DNA of 64,000 bases from positions 131,294 to 195,293 of the forward strand of contig CAYTPW010000004.1 of assembly GCA_964439935.1 (NCBI GenBank). Direction: 5' to 3'. The notes below the pieces were generated by a model that had not been told where the DNA came from, made no database searches, and was given only the letters and a program-made list of their open reading frames with translations. The position numbers and the translations under genes are program-made. Below are positions 44,738 through 52,548 of this stretch, piece by piece. The stretch is from JABMQW01 sp964439935. Lineage in GTDB: Bacteria > Fidelibacterota > Marinisomatia > Marinisomatales > TCS56. Numbering within the stretch: position 1 is the stretch's first letter; every line of letters begins with the position of its first letter.

Positions 44738-45858
44738 CGATCAATTTCTCCCAGTACAATATCCAGGCTGCCCAAGATTGCCAGAACGTCGGAAATCATC
44801 CAACCCTCAGAAATTTCACTGATCACGCTTAAAGCTGTAAATGCTGGCGAGCGCATTTTGACCCTAAATGGTTTTGGTTTTCCATCGCTCACTAGGTAAA
44901 ACCCAAGTTCTCCACGTGGTGTCTCACTGCGGGAATAAAGTGCGCCTTTAGGTGGCCGAATGCGCTTGGGAACCGCTGCACGGACATCGCCATCCCGGGG
45001 CATCAGGTCCAGGGCCTGGCGAATGATTTTTATACATTGGCGCATTTCCTCAACCCGCACCCAGTAGCGATCCCAGCAATCTCCGACTGATCCTTTCAGA
45101 CCTTGGCCAATCGGTATATCAAATTCGAATCGGTCATAAATGGAATAAGTTTCATCCTTCCGCAGATCCCATTTCACTCCAGACCCGCGCAAATTGGGAC
45201 CGGTGACTCCATAATTAATAGCTATTTTCTTCGGTAAAACGCCAACATCGGCTGTTCGCTCAATAAAGATTTTGTTGAAAGTAAGAATATTGTTGTATTC
45301 ATCAATCTGCGGTTCGAAATAATCCAGGAATTCATAGGTTTTTTCAACAAATCCGATCGGTATATCGTGGGACAGACCGCCTACCCACATATAATTGTAA
45401 AGCAGCCGGGCGCCACAGGTCAGCTCAAACAGATCCAGAATGCGTTCCCGGTCCCGAAACATGTATAAAAAAGGTGTGTAGGCACCAATATCAAGACCAA
45501 ATGTACCAAGGGCCAAAAGATGGCTGGCAATACGGTTCATCTCGGCCATGATCACGCGGATGTAATCCACCTTTTCCGGTATTTCAATATCAAGCAATCG
45601 TTCAACTGCCAGTACGTAACCAAAATCATTATTCATCGATGAGATATAATCGCAGCGGTCAACAAATGGCAACACCTGTTCATAAGTAATGTTTTCACAA
45701 TGCTTTTCAAAACAGCGGTGCAGGTATCCGATAACCGGTGTTACAGCCGTTACAATTTCTCCGTCAGTTCGTACTTTGAGGCGTAAAACTCCATGAGTGC
45801 TGGGGTGCTGCGGCCCGATATTCAGGATCATCTCTTCGGTTTTACTGACACTCATCAA
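44734..45858 (-). CDS. nuoD: Complex I subunit NuoD (49-kDa homologue)
   Basis: The 374-residue peripheral subunit forms the quinone cavity with NuoB and NuoH. It starts MILNIGPQHPSTHGVLRLKVRTDGE with the conserved quinone-binding HPSTHG loop. It also has GYLHRGFEK-like GYLHRCFEK, QVLPFVDRCDYISSMNNDFGYVLAVE, and a C-terminal end lacking the NiFe cysteines of related hydrogenases. The C-terminus AILGSLDIVLGEIDR is canonical. It is separate from NuoC and overlaps it by four bases. Confidence 0.98.
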   Translation of the reverse strand: MMSVSKTEEMILNIGPQHPSTHGVLRLKVRTDGEIVTAVTPVIGYLHRCFEKHCENITYEQVLPFVDRCDYISSMNNDFGYVLAVERLLDIEIPEKVDYIRVIMAEMNRIASHLLALGTFGLDIGAYTPFLYMFRDRERILDLFELTCGARLLYNYMWVGGLSHDIPIGFVEKTYEFLDYFEPQIDEYNNILTFNKIFIERTADVGVLPKKIAINYGVTGPNLRGSGVKWDLRKDETYSIYDRFEFDIPIGQGLKGSVGDCWDRYWVRVEEMRQCIKIIRQALDLMPRDGDVRAAVPKRIRPPKGALYSRSETPRGELGFYLVSDGKPKPFRVKMRSPAFTALSVISEISEGWMISDVLAILGSLDIVLGEIDR

Positions 45859-46340
45859 TCTTTTTCCTTGGGAACCGGCATATCCCGATAAAATTCAGGT
45901 GTAACATAATCCTTTCGCAGGGGCCAACCCTCCCAATCATCATCCAGTAGTATTCTTCTCAAATCGCGATGATCGTCAAAGATAATACCATACATATCGT
46001 ATGTTTCACGCTCCAGCCAATCAGCTGTGCGCCAGATTCTTTCTACTGATGGTATATGGGGATCCTCTCGATCGAGTTCGATGCGTACCTCGAGCCAATG
46101 GTTCTGAGACATTGAGTATAAACTATAACGGACTTCCAGCTTATTTTCCGGACCGTTATCGATGCCGGTTATACAGTGCAGCGAATCAAATTTCAATCCT
46201 TTTTTACGACGAAGAAAGCGAGCAATTTTTAGCCAATCTTGAGACTGAAAAACCACAAAAGGAAAGGGATCTTCCCCGATTTCAAAATCCAGAACTGGAA
46301 ATTGGTTCCTTATTGCGACCTTGATATCACCAAATATCAT
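45855..46340 (-). CDS. nuoC: Complex I subunit NuoC (30-kDa homologue)
   Basis: The 161-residue peripheral subunit supports NuoD. The motif SVERIWRTADWLERETYDMYGIIFDDHRDLRRILLDDDWEGWPLRKDY is the family signature (quoted in parts: ERETYDMYGI and GWPLRKDY). It overlaps nuoB and nuoD by four bases each. The protein is shorter than some NuoC proteins but complete. No cofactor is bound. Confidence 0.97.
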   Translation of the reverse strand: MIFGDIKVAIRNQFPVLDFEIGEDPFPFVVFQSQDWLKIARFLRRKKGLKFDSLHCITGIDNGPENKLEVRYSLYSMSQNHWLEVRIELDREDPHIPSVERIWRTADWLERETYDMYGIIFDDHRDLRRILLDDDWEGWPLRKDYVTPEFYRDMPVPKEKD

Positions 46341-46828
46341 TTCAGTTTCTCCGCTAAAGGCCGCTCATTTCTGATCTTTTCCTGGAGTTTTAATAATCCT
46401 TCCAATAATGATTCGGGCCGTGGTGGACAGCCCGGAATATATACATCGACCGGCACGACCAGATCAACACCCTTCAGCACATGGTATCCATACTGCCAGT
46501 AGGGACCGCCGCTGGTTGCACAGCTACCCATTGATATTACATATTTTGGATCAGCCATCTGCTCATACAGGCGTTTGAGGCGTGTCGCCATTTTCAAGGT
46601 AACAGTACCGGAGACAATCATCACATCGGCCTGCCGGGGTGACGAACGGGGCATCATACCGATCCGTTCCAGATCATGACGGCTGGCAGCAGCGGCCATC
46701 ATTTCAATAGCGCAGCAAGCCAACCCGAACTGAAAATACCAGGGTGAAGTTGAGCGCGCCCAGCTAATCAGCTTATCCAGTGATCCAATGATAATATTAT
46801 CGGTAGACTTTTCCAGGTCGGGTCCCAT
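46337..46828 (-). CDS. nuoB: Complex I 4Fe-4S subunit NuoB
   Basis: About 163 residues from the chosen start. Cluster N2 is held by the tandem cysteines in FGLACCAIEMMA and the cysteines in GSCATSGGPY and IPGCPPRPE. The longest frame starts at 46888 and would overlap nuoA by 56 bases. The ATG at 46828, four bases after the nuoA stop and preceded by AAGAGG, is preferred. It transfers electrons from NuoI to quinone. Confidence 0.96.
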   Translation of the reverse strand: MGPDLEKSTDNIIIGSLDKLISWARSTSPWYFQFGLACCAIEMMAAAASRHDLERIGMMPRSSPRQADVMIVSGTVTLKMATRLKRLYEQMADPKYVISMGSCATSGGPYWQYGYHVLKGVDLVVPVDVYIPGCPPRPESLLEGLLKLQEKIRNERPLAEKLK

Positions 46829-46832
46829 TACC

Positions 46833-47258
46833 TCAAACCTCTTCCCGGATCGTGTCTTCAGCAATTCGACGGTAACGCCCCTGTCCATATTTGACTCGCA
46901 GTTTCACCCAATCGAGATCGCCCTTGCGCCAGACATAGGCCAGACCAATAAACAAGATGAACAGGAAAATTCCCATTTCAATCAAGGCTAATAGACCCAA
47001 ATCCTTAAAAATAACGGCCCAGGGAAATAAAAAAACTACCTCAACATCAAAAATCAAAAAAATCAGAGCGATCACATAGAACCGAATATTGAACTGCACC
47101 CAGGCCGAGCCTTCCGGCTCTTCACCACACTCATAAGTTGACTGCTTGATTTTTGATGGATTAGAGGGAGCCAGTAATTTTTGCAGCCATAAGGCAACCA
47201 TGAGCAGTAAGGTGCCCAGGATTATGAATGCCAGAACAGTTCCGTAGTCGAGATACAC
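46833..47258 (-). CDS. nuoA: Complex I subunit NuoA
   Basis: The 141-residue membrane subunit has three helices. The loop STYECGEEPEGSAWVQFNIRFYVIALIFLIFDVEVVFLFPW is the family signature (in parts: YECGEEP, FNIRFY, FDVEVVFLFPW), including the conserved Cys and acidic residues. It is the first gene of the operon, with an ATG start about 25-55 bases from a candidate promoter. Confidence 0.97.
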   Translation of the reverse strand: MYLDYGTVLAFIILGTLLLMVALWLQKLLAPSNPSKIKQSTYECGEEPEGSAWVQFNIRFYVIALIFLIFDVEVVFLFPWAVIFKDLGLLALIEMGIFLFILFIGLAYVWRKGDLDWVKLRVKYGQGRYRRIAEDTIREEV

Positions 47259-47284
47259 AGGTTTTTAGCAATTAATAAGCCTAA

Positions 47285-47313
47285 ATTTAGACCTTCCGAT
47301 TTTCGCCAGTCAA
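47285..47313 (-). promoter_or_regulatory. Candidate promoter of the nuo operon
   Basis: On the minus strand TTGACT (47308-47313) is followed after 17 bases by CTAAAT (47285-47290), about 27 bases ahead of the nuoA start. The -35 box is good and the -10 box is poor. CTAAATTTAG at 47281-47290 is also a 10-bp palindrome and may be an operator. The rest of the 220-base divergent gap to the proline dehydrogenase gene shows no other clear signal. Confidence 0.3.
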
Positions 47314-47478
47314 GCCATAGTTCAAGGTCGCAATCCAAATTATTATTTTGCTAGAAATGTATTAATCGACTACTTCAATGAGCCTGAAAAAAGTTAAAAT
47401 TACTAGCTACAAAAAACTAAATTCTTACTTCAATTATCAACTTAGAACAGTAATAATCACCATTGAATTAGGAGCAAA

Positions 47479-48378
47479 ATGAATATCTTTAACAATCTTA
47501 TTGCTGTCATACTGCCTTATTTTCCGCATTTTTTAGTTCGCCCGTTTGCTAGACCATATGTCGCCGGGGAGACGGTGACCGAAGTGATTGAACATGTAAA
47601 ATTGCTAAATCAAAATGGCTATAAAGTAACGATTGATATTCTGGGAGAACATGTACAATCCATCGCGGAAGCCGACCATATATTAGAGGCCTACTGTAAT
47701 CTATTGGAAACTATCAAGACGGAAACTGTCGATGGTACGATATCTTTCAAGTTGACTCACCTTGGCCTGGAATTGAGCGAGGCTAAAGCGCTGGAGAATA
47801 CGTTGGCAATCACAAAACGGGCTCAAGCGCTGAAAATTCCCATTACTATTGATATGGAAAATTCCCCTTACACTGACGCAACACTTAGAATTTTTAGACA
47901 GGCTCACGCCAAATTCAATCAAGTAGGCACAGTCCTGCAAGCCTATCTCCATCGAAGCATATCCGACTTGAAAGTACTTGATAATATCGAATTAAATCTG
48001 CGAATCTGCAAAGGAATCTACCGGGAGTCGGCCGAGATCGCTTTTCAGGAAGCGGAGGACATTCGTTCTAATTTTATCGACATGGTCAAGTCCCTCTTAC
48101 GGGGCAAAGGTTTCGCTGCCATTGCGACCCACGACGTTGTGCTGATCAATACACTGGAAGAATGGATCGAGCATAATAATATTCCGCGGGAACGGTTTGA
48201 ATTCCAGGTGCTGCATGGGGTTCCAATGGGAGATCGCGTGGAAAGATTACTGGAACGGGGTTATGCTGTCCGAGTATATGTACCGTACGGCCAGGCCTGG
48301 TTCGATTATGCCGTGCGACGCCTAAAAGAAAATCCTAATATGGCCGGTTATATTATTGGTAACCTTTTCAAACGGTGA
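47479..48378 (+). CDS. Proline dehydrogenase (PRODH)
   Basis: The 299-residue FAD enzyme oxidises proline to pyrroline-5-carboxylate and passes electrons to quinone. It has the barrel pattern of the PutA PRODH domain: VTIDILGEH, ITIDMENSPYTDATL, VGTVLQAYLHRS, LRICKGIYRES, AIATHDVVLIN and FQVLHGVPMGDR. It ends in the signature VRVYVPYGQAWFDYAVRRLKENPN (quoted in two parts: RVYVPYGQAWFDYAV and RRLKENPN). It is monofunctional; no pyrroline-5-carboxylate dehydrogenase is nearby. TTAGGAG precedes the ATG by about six bases. Confidence 0.95.
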   Translation: MNIFNNLIAVILPYFPHFLVRPFARPYVAGETVTEVIEHVKLLNQNGYKVTIDILGEHVQSIAEADHILEAYCNLLETIKTETVDGTISFKLTHLGLELSEAKALENTLAITKRAQALKIPITIDMENSPYTDATLRIFRQAHAKFNQVGTVLQAYLHRSISDLKVLDNIELNLRICKGIYRESAEIAFQEAEDIRSNFIDMVKSLLRGKGFAAIATHDVVLINTLEEWIEHNNIPRERFEFQVLHGVPMGDRVERLLERGYAVRVYVPYGQAWFDYAVRRLKENPNMAGYIIGNLFKR

Positions 48379-48414
48379 TCATCAGAAAATCAATCAATGC
48401 ATATAAGGTGAATT

Positions 48415-48843
48415 ATGAATGAGATTGACTCTATTAGACAGATATTAGCAATGAAATCGATTGCTGTCGTTGGTCTTTCACCCAGACCGGGACGCCCCAG
48501 CAACAATGTGGCGAAGTATCTTAAATCGGTTGGGTATATGATTATTCCCGTAAATCCGGGACCTGCTGAAATTCTTGGTGAAAAATGTTACCCCGATCTA
48601 AACAGCATTCCGACACCGGTTGACGTAGTGGACATCTTTCGACGTCCGGAGCACGTAGAACCGATAATTGATCAGGCAATTACAATGGGTGCCAAGGCGG
48701 TCTGGTTACAGGACGGTGTCGTTAATCTCGATGCAGCTCAAAAAGCTGAAAAAGCCGGGCTATTGGTGGTAATGGATGATTGTATGTTCAGGCAGCACCG
48801 TGCCTTGGGTGATCCAGAATATGCTTCCCGCAGTGATAATTAA
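48415..48843 (+). CDS. CoA-binding domain protein (YccU family)
   Basis: The 142-residue Rossmann-fold protein reads IAVVGLSPRPGRPSNNVAKYL (16-36), IIPVNPGPAEILGEKCYPDL and VDVVDIFRRPEHVEP, then AVWLQDG and MDDCMFRQH. This is the small stand-alone CoA-binding family related to succinyl-CoA synthetase N-domains. No catalytic role is established for the family. It follows the proline dehydrogenase gene by 36 bases and may be cotranscribed. Its end is convergent with nadK; small imperfect inverted repeats occur in that gap. Confidence 0.9.
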   Translation: MNEIDSIRQILAMKSIAVVGLSPRPGRPSNNVAKYLKSVGYMIIPVNPGPAEILGEKCYPDLNSIPTPVDVVDIFRRPEHVEPIIDQAITMGAKAVWLQDGVVNLDAAQKAEKAGLLVVMDDCMFRQHRALGDPEYASRSDN

Positions 48844-48912
48844 TTGATTAGTTATTTTATCGTTCGGTACAAATGCACGAACCTGGCATAACATCCCTGC
48901 AATGTTACTGAA

Positions 48913-49800
48913 TTAATTATCGCCGCGTCGTCCCCAGCCCATCTTGGTCCGTAAGGTATGAAAATAATTACTGTCATCAAATGCGATCATTTGAATCTGG
49001 TAATCCGCCTTTTTAATGACAATTCTTGGAGAATTATCCAGATATTTCACCACCTGGCCATCGATAGTGACAGCTAGATTTTGCACGGCTATATCGGGAA
49101 AACTGATCTCCAATTCCATATTATCCGGCAGTACCAGTGGCCGGTAATTGAGACTATGGGGACAAATCGGTGATACGACAATGGCACTCAGACCGGGGAC
49201 AACAATCGGTCCGCCCGCCGCCAGGGAATAGGCCGTCGATCCGGTTGGTGTCGCAACAATAACACCATCGGCTTTATAGGAAGCCACAAAACGATCCATC
49301 GCTCTCAATTGCGCCTCAATCATCCGATTAGATTTACCTTTATCGACTACAACATCATTAAGTGCTGAAAAAGTCCAGCATTCTTTACCATTATAAACTT
49401 CACAGCTTAAGATCATTCGCGGTTGAATAGAATAGCCACCCAGCCTGACTTGTTCCAATCGTGAGTATAAATCGTTCACCGTTACTTCCGCCAGAAAACC
49501 CAGGTCACCCAGATGAATTCCCAGAATCGGTATTTTACGATTCTCAACAATTCTGGCGGCCGATAAAATTGTACCGTCGCCCCCCAACGTCAGTACAAAA
49601 TCCACTTTTGAAAAATCATCGGCTGTATCTATCAGCTGGTAATTGAACGCAGGTGGTGTTGGCATTGCTGATAAGATTTTTTTGCTTATATATACCTGCA
49701 TTCCCTTCAAATCAGCCCATTCGATTAGACCAGGCAGTAATTCCCAGAAGGCGGATTTTTCAGTGTTCGCCCAGATTGCGAATTTATCAGAACGAATCAA
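48913..49800 (-). CDS. nadK: NAD kinase
   Basis: The 295-residue enzyme phosphorylates NAD to NADP. The nucleotide-binding GGDGT motif is in FVLTLGGDGTILSAAR. The family-typical NDVVVDKG (here LNDVVVDKGKSNRM), YKADGVIVATPTGSTAYSLAAGGPIV and ICPHSLNYRPLVLPD segments follow in order. It ends with a C-terminal beta-strand region. It overlaps xseB by four bases. Confidence 0.97.
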   Translation of the reverse strand: MIRSDKFAIWANTEKSAFWELLPGLIEWADLKGMQVYISKKILSAMPTPPAFNYQLIDTADDFSKVDFVLTLGGDGTILSAARIVENRKIPILGIHLGDLGFLAEVTVNDLYSRLEQVRLGGYSIQPRMILSCEVYNGKECWTFSALNDVVVDKGKSNRMIEAQLRAMDRFVASYKADGVIVATPTGSTAYSLAAGGPIVVPGLSAIVVSPICPHSLNYRPLVLPDNMELEISFPDIAVQNLAVTIDGQVVKYLDNSPRIVIKKADYQIQMIAFDDSNYFHTLRTKMGWGRRGDN

Positions 49801-50027
49801 TCCATATCCTCAAGATTGAATGAATCATCAGCTTGTTTCACAAGTGTTTTTATTCGATTTTCGGCTTGCTGCAGCTCAGCGCGGCAGTTTTCAGAAAGTT
49901 CAATCCCTTCTTCAAATAATTTAAGATTATCCTCGAGTGATAATTTCCCATCCTCCAATTCCTGAACAATTTGTTCGAGTCGTATAAAAGCATCTTCAAA
50001 TGAAGATGGTTTTTGTTTTTTAGTCAT
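49797..50027 (-). CDS. xseB: Exodeoxyribonuclease VII small subunit
   Basis: The 76-residue helical protein reads FEDAFIRLEQIVQELEDGKLSLEDNLKLFEEGIEL, the diagnostic XseB pattern (in parts: RLEQIVQELEDGKLSLED and LFEEGIELS). Several copies bind the large subunit to form exonuclease VII, which degrades single-stranded DNA. It lies 49 bases after xseA and overlaps nadK by four bases. Confidence 0.96.
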   Translation of the reverse strand: MTKKQKPSSFEDAFIRLEQIVQELEDGKLSLEDNLKLFEEGIELSENCRAELQQAENRIKTLVKQADDSFNLEDMD

Positions 50028-50076
50028 ACCTAAATATAATCCGGTTTAATTTGAATTGCATTCTGAAAAATAATAT

Positions 50077-51279
50077 TCATTCGATATCGGCCGTTTTCTC
50101 GGCCTGGATCCGACCTTTCGCCAACTGCAAATCAAATTTCTCCCCTACCCGCAGTTCCGCTGGGTGACGAATAAGTTGACCAACATCCGTTTGAATGGCC
50201 AGAGCATAGCCTCGATTTAAAATCGAGTGTGGATTCAAAGCCTGCAGACGCAAATCCAGATTAGCCAGCTCAATCTGCCGCTGTTTCCAATTGCTTTGGG
50301 TAATTTTGATGAAATCCAGATTCAGCCGTTTAAAACGCTCTTCCATGCGATCCAGCAGATCGCGCGGTTGCCGGAATCCATAGCGATCCGTCAGATAGTC
50401 CAACTGCTGCTGTTCGTTTTCCAGCGTTCGATTTATCAGAACGGCAAGCTTTTCACAGTAATATTTCAGTTCATCCACTAATTCGGCGCGGGCCGGGGCC
50501 GCCAGTTCAGCCGCCGCGGATGGTGTCGGGGCTCGCAGATCGGCAACCAGATCGGAAATGGTCGTATCGGTCTCATGCCCAACAGCAGAAATGACTGGAA
50601 TCGGGCAATTAGCAATTGCCCGGGCGACAATTTCTTCATTGAATGCCCAAAGATCTTCCAATGAACCTCCGCCACGACCGATAATCAGGACATCAACGGC
50701 TTCATAAGCGGTAAAATCGCCTATAGCCTGGGCTATATCAGCAGCCGCAGTAGCGCCCTGGACCAGTGTGGGACGCAGGATAATTTTCACATGGGGAGCC
50801 CGTCGAAGCAGAATATTGGAGATATCCTTGAATGCGGCACCGGTAGCGGAGGTGATCACACCGACAATCTTGGGATAGGCTGGTAATTTCTGTTTGGTTT
50901 CCGGGGCAAACAATCCTTCCCCGGCTAATCTTTCCTTCAAGGCTTCAAAGGCCAAATGCAGGGTTCCGACACCAACCGGTTCCAGCCTGGTTACCACAAG
51001 CTGATAATAACCACGCTGTTCATATACAGTGAGTCGTCCCTGTAAAATGATCTGCATTCCATTATCCGGTTGAAAGCGTAGGTAGCGGTTATTACCTTTG
51101 AACATAACCGCCTTGATTTCAGCTCGATCATCCTTCAGTGTAAAATAGATATGACCGGAACGATGGTGCACAAAATTGGAGATTTCGCCAGAAACCCAGA
51201 TCGATCGGAAATTACCTTCGAGCGATTCTTTGATTAGCTGCGTCAGTTCACCGACGCTGTAGGTTTGTGTTTTATTCAC
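50077..51279 (-). CDS. xseA: Exodeoxyribonuclease VII large subunit
   Basis: The 400-residue catalytic subunit has an N-terminal OB-fold (FRSIWVSGEISNFVHHRSGHIYF). The catalytic domain follows with VGVITSATGAAFKDI, IGRGGGSLEDLWAFNEE, ISAVGHETDTTISDLVADLRAPTPSAAAE, and a coiled-coil. The C-terminus has LNRGYAL. The start is GTG at 51279 and overlaps the upstream nuclease gene by eight bases. The length is slightly short of E. coli XseA (about 450), which suggests a trimmed coiled-coil. Confidence 0.97.
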   Translation of the reverse strand: MNKTQTYSVGELTQLIKESLEGNFRSIWVSGEISNFVHHRSGHIYFTLKDDRAEIKAVMFKGNNRYLRFQPDNGMQIILQGRLTVYEQRGYYQLVVTRLEPVGVGTLHLAFEALKERLAGEGLFAPETKQKLPAYPKIVGVITSATGAAFKDISNILLRRAPHVKIILRPTLVQGATAAADIAQAIGDFTAYEAVDVLIIGRGGGSLEDLWAFNEEIVARAIANCPIPVISAVGHETDTTISDLVADLRAPTPSAAAELAAPARAELVDELKYYCEKLAVLINRTLENEQQQLDYLTDRYGFRQPRDLLDRMEERFKRLNLDFIKITQSNWKQRQIELANLDLRLQALNPHSILNRGYALAIQTDVGQLIRHPAELRVGEKFDLQLAKGRIQAEKTADIE

Positions 51280-52138
51280 TGAATACTGGACTGGGCCGAC
51301 CTGCTTTGAGCCAACAATAATACCAGAAACTGGCTACTCGCTGAGCAGCTTGATTCAATCTGGTCCGAGCCAGTTCCCCCGATTCCCTAAACAGAATCTC
51401 AAGATAATCACTTGAATCAGGTAACTGTGTATAGCCACTTAATAATTCTTGTACCTCCGGTGTTTGAGCAGCGCGTGCAAGGGAATCAGCTTGGAGGATC
51501 TGCTGATGAACGGAAAAAGATTCGCGTACAATCATCAGGCCTTCTATAAAAATATCGTTAAATTCATAGACAGGACCGGCTGGTATAACCGTATCCACCA
51601 AGGCGTCGACCATTGAAACTTCCCAGCGAAAATGAATCCCGTCATTACCGGTAAATTGACCATTATAATTAGCTACCACATGGAGGGGCATATGAATATC
51701 GGCCACATAATGGCCCAGGGCCGCCATTGGAATCAAAATAGCATCCCAGGCACCTGATTTCATCATATCGATTATATTCTCTGAATATTCTTCAATATAA
51801 TAGGGACCGATGCCCCATTTTGCTACGTTGTCCTTACCGTATTTGCTAATCAGTTGTGTTTGTGCAGGTGGCAAATCCGAAAAAGGATAACTGGTATACA
51901 GATCAACATCGATATAATGGCGATAACCCTCATCGGGATCGAACTGTTTCCATAGATCAGGATCCACAGCGTGGAAGGCCAGTGAATCATTGAAATAGCG
52001 GACGAAATCACCGAAATTTTCGGTAATGATTTGAGCCGCAGCCCGGTTTATATCTTGATGCGCTTTATTGCTCCAGCACTGAGCGCTACTACCCAGGACC
52101 AGAATAATAAAAAGATTATGTAAAATCCAGCGCCCCAT
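51272..52138 (-). CDS. S1/P1-type zinc nuclease, exported
   Basis: The 288-residue protein has a signal peptide (about 1-21), and the mature form would begin at Trp22. P1 nuclease also binds zinc with its N-terminal Trp and with His6; here Trp22 and His27 (WSNKAH) have exactly that spacing. The main metal motif is ALGHYVADIHMPLHV, the HxxxDxHxPLH signature, followed by GNDGIHFRWE. It is therefore probably a periplasmic single-strand nuclease or 3'-nucleotidase that salvages nucleotides and phosphate. It lies upstream of xseA and overlaps its start by eight bases, so two single-strand nucleases share a transcript. Confidence 0.88.
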   Translation of the reverse strand: MGRWILHNLFIILVLGSSAQCWSNKAHQDINRAAAQIITENFGDFVRYFNDSLAFHAVDPDLWKQFDPDEGYRHYIDVDLYTSYPFSDLPPAQTQLISKYGKDNVAKWGIGPYYIEEYSENIIDMMKSGAWDAILIPMAALGHYVADIHMPLHVVANYNGQFTGNDGIHFRWEVSMVDALVDTVIPAGPVYEFNDIFIEGLMIVRESFSVHQQILQADSLARAAQTPEVQELLSGYTQLPDSSDYLEILFRESGELARTRLNQAAQRVASFWYYCWLKAGRPSPVFSE

Positions 52139-52150
52139 GGACGACTGTTA

Positions 52151-52246
52151 TTAACGATTCTTTTTCTTATGTCGATTGGCGCGCAGACGCTTCTTACGCT
52201 TATGCGTCGAAATCTTGCGCTTTTTCCGCTTCTTTCCGCAGGGCAT
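52151..52246 (-). CDS. Mini basic protein of the AURKAIP1/COX24 (bS22/mS38-like) family
   Basis: This 31-residue frame starts MPCGKKRKKRKISTHKRKKR and ends in NRHKKKNR; nearly half of its residues are Lys or Arg. It matches the tiny bacterial AURKAIP1/COX24-domain proteins, related to mitochondrial mS38 and the mycobacterial ribosomal protein bS22. Ribosome association is therefore likely but inferred. It lies one base after the HU/IHF gene's stop and is preceded by AGGTAAT. It is too short for normal ORF calling. Confidence 0.8.
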   Translation of the reverse strand: MPCGKKRKKRKISTHKRKKRLRANRHKKKNR

Positions 52247-52247
52247 A

Positions 52248-52547
52248 TTACCTCGATTTTTTATTCAATATAGTTTGGTTAACAACCGTCCGCATTCGTT
52301 TGGACGGCTTAAATGTGGGAACATAACGCTCCGGTAATTGAATTTCACCTCCCGTTCCCGGGTTACGCGCTTTTTTTGGTTGACGGTGTTTAACACCGAA
52401 TGTCCCAAATCCGCGTAATTCAACTCGTTCATTACGGGCTAAAGCATCAATAATTGTCGTAAATATACCCGACAATACGGTTTCAGTCTCAACCTTGGTC
52501 AGACCGGTTGCCCCGGCAACCGTATCGATTATTTCCTGCTTTGTCAT
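52248..52547 (-). CDS. HU/IHF-family DNA-bending protein
   Basis: The protein has about 99 residues from the chosen start, MTKQEIIDTVAGATGLTK. The HU/IHF core includes VELRGFGTFGVKHRQPKKARNPGTG (in parts: RGFGTFGVKHR and RNPGTG) with the RNP tip of the DNA-binding arm, and ends in FKPSKRMR. It bends and compacts DNA. The longest frame starts at 52616 in sppA; the ATG at 52547 follows GAGGAAAG and lies just after the sppA stop. Confidence 0.95.
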   Translation of the reverse strand: MTKQEIIDTVAGATGLTKVETETVLSGIFTTIIDALARNERVELRGFGTFGVKHRQPKKARNPGTGGEIQLPERYVPTFKPSKRMRTVVNQTILNKKSR

Positions 52548-52548
52548 A

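Noticed and set aside
44340..44822. 160-aa plus-strand open frame opposite nuoH/nuoD
   Set aside because: It mirrors a conserved gene on the other strand, is rich in Lys/Ser/Pro from antisense codons and has no ribosome-binding site.
46829..46888. Extended N-terminus for NuoB
   Set aside because: It would overlap nuoA by 56 bases, while the ATG at 46828 has AAGAGG and follows the nuoA stop.
48844..48912. Terminator between the CoA-binding protein gene and nadK
   Set aside because: Two short imperfect inverted repeats (GTTCG/CGAAC and TAACAT/ATGTTA) are present, but neither has a long stem or a T-run.
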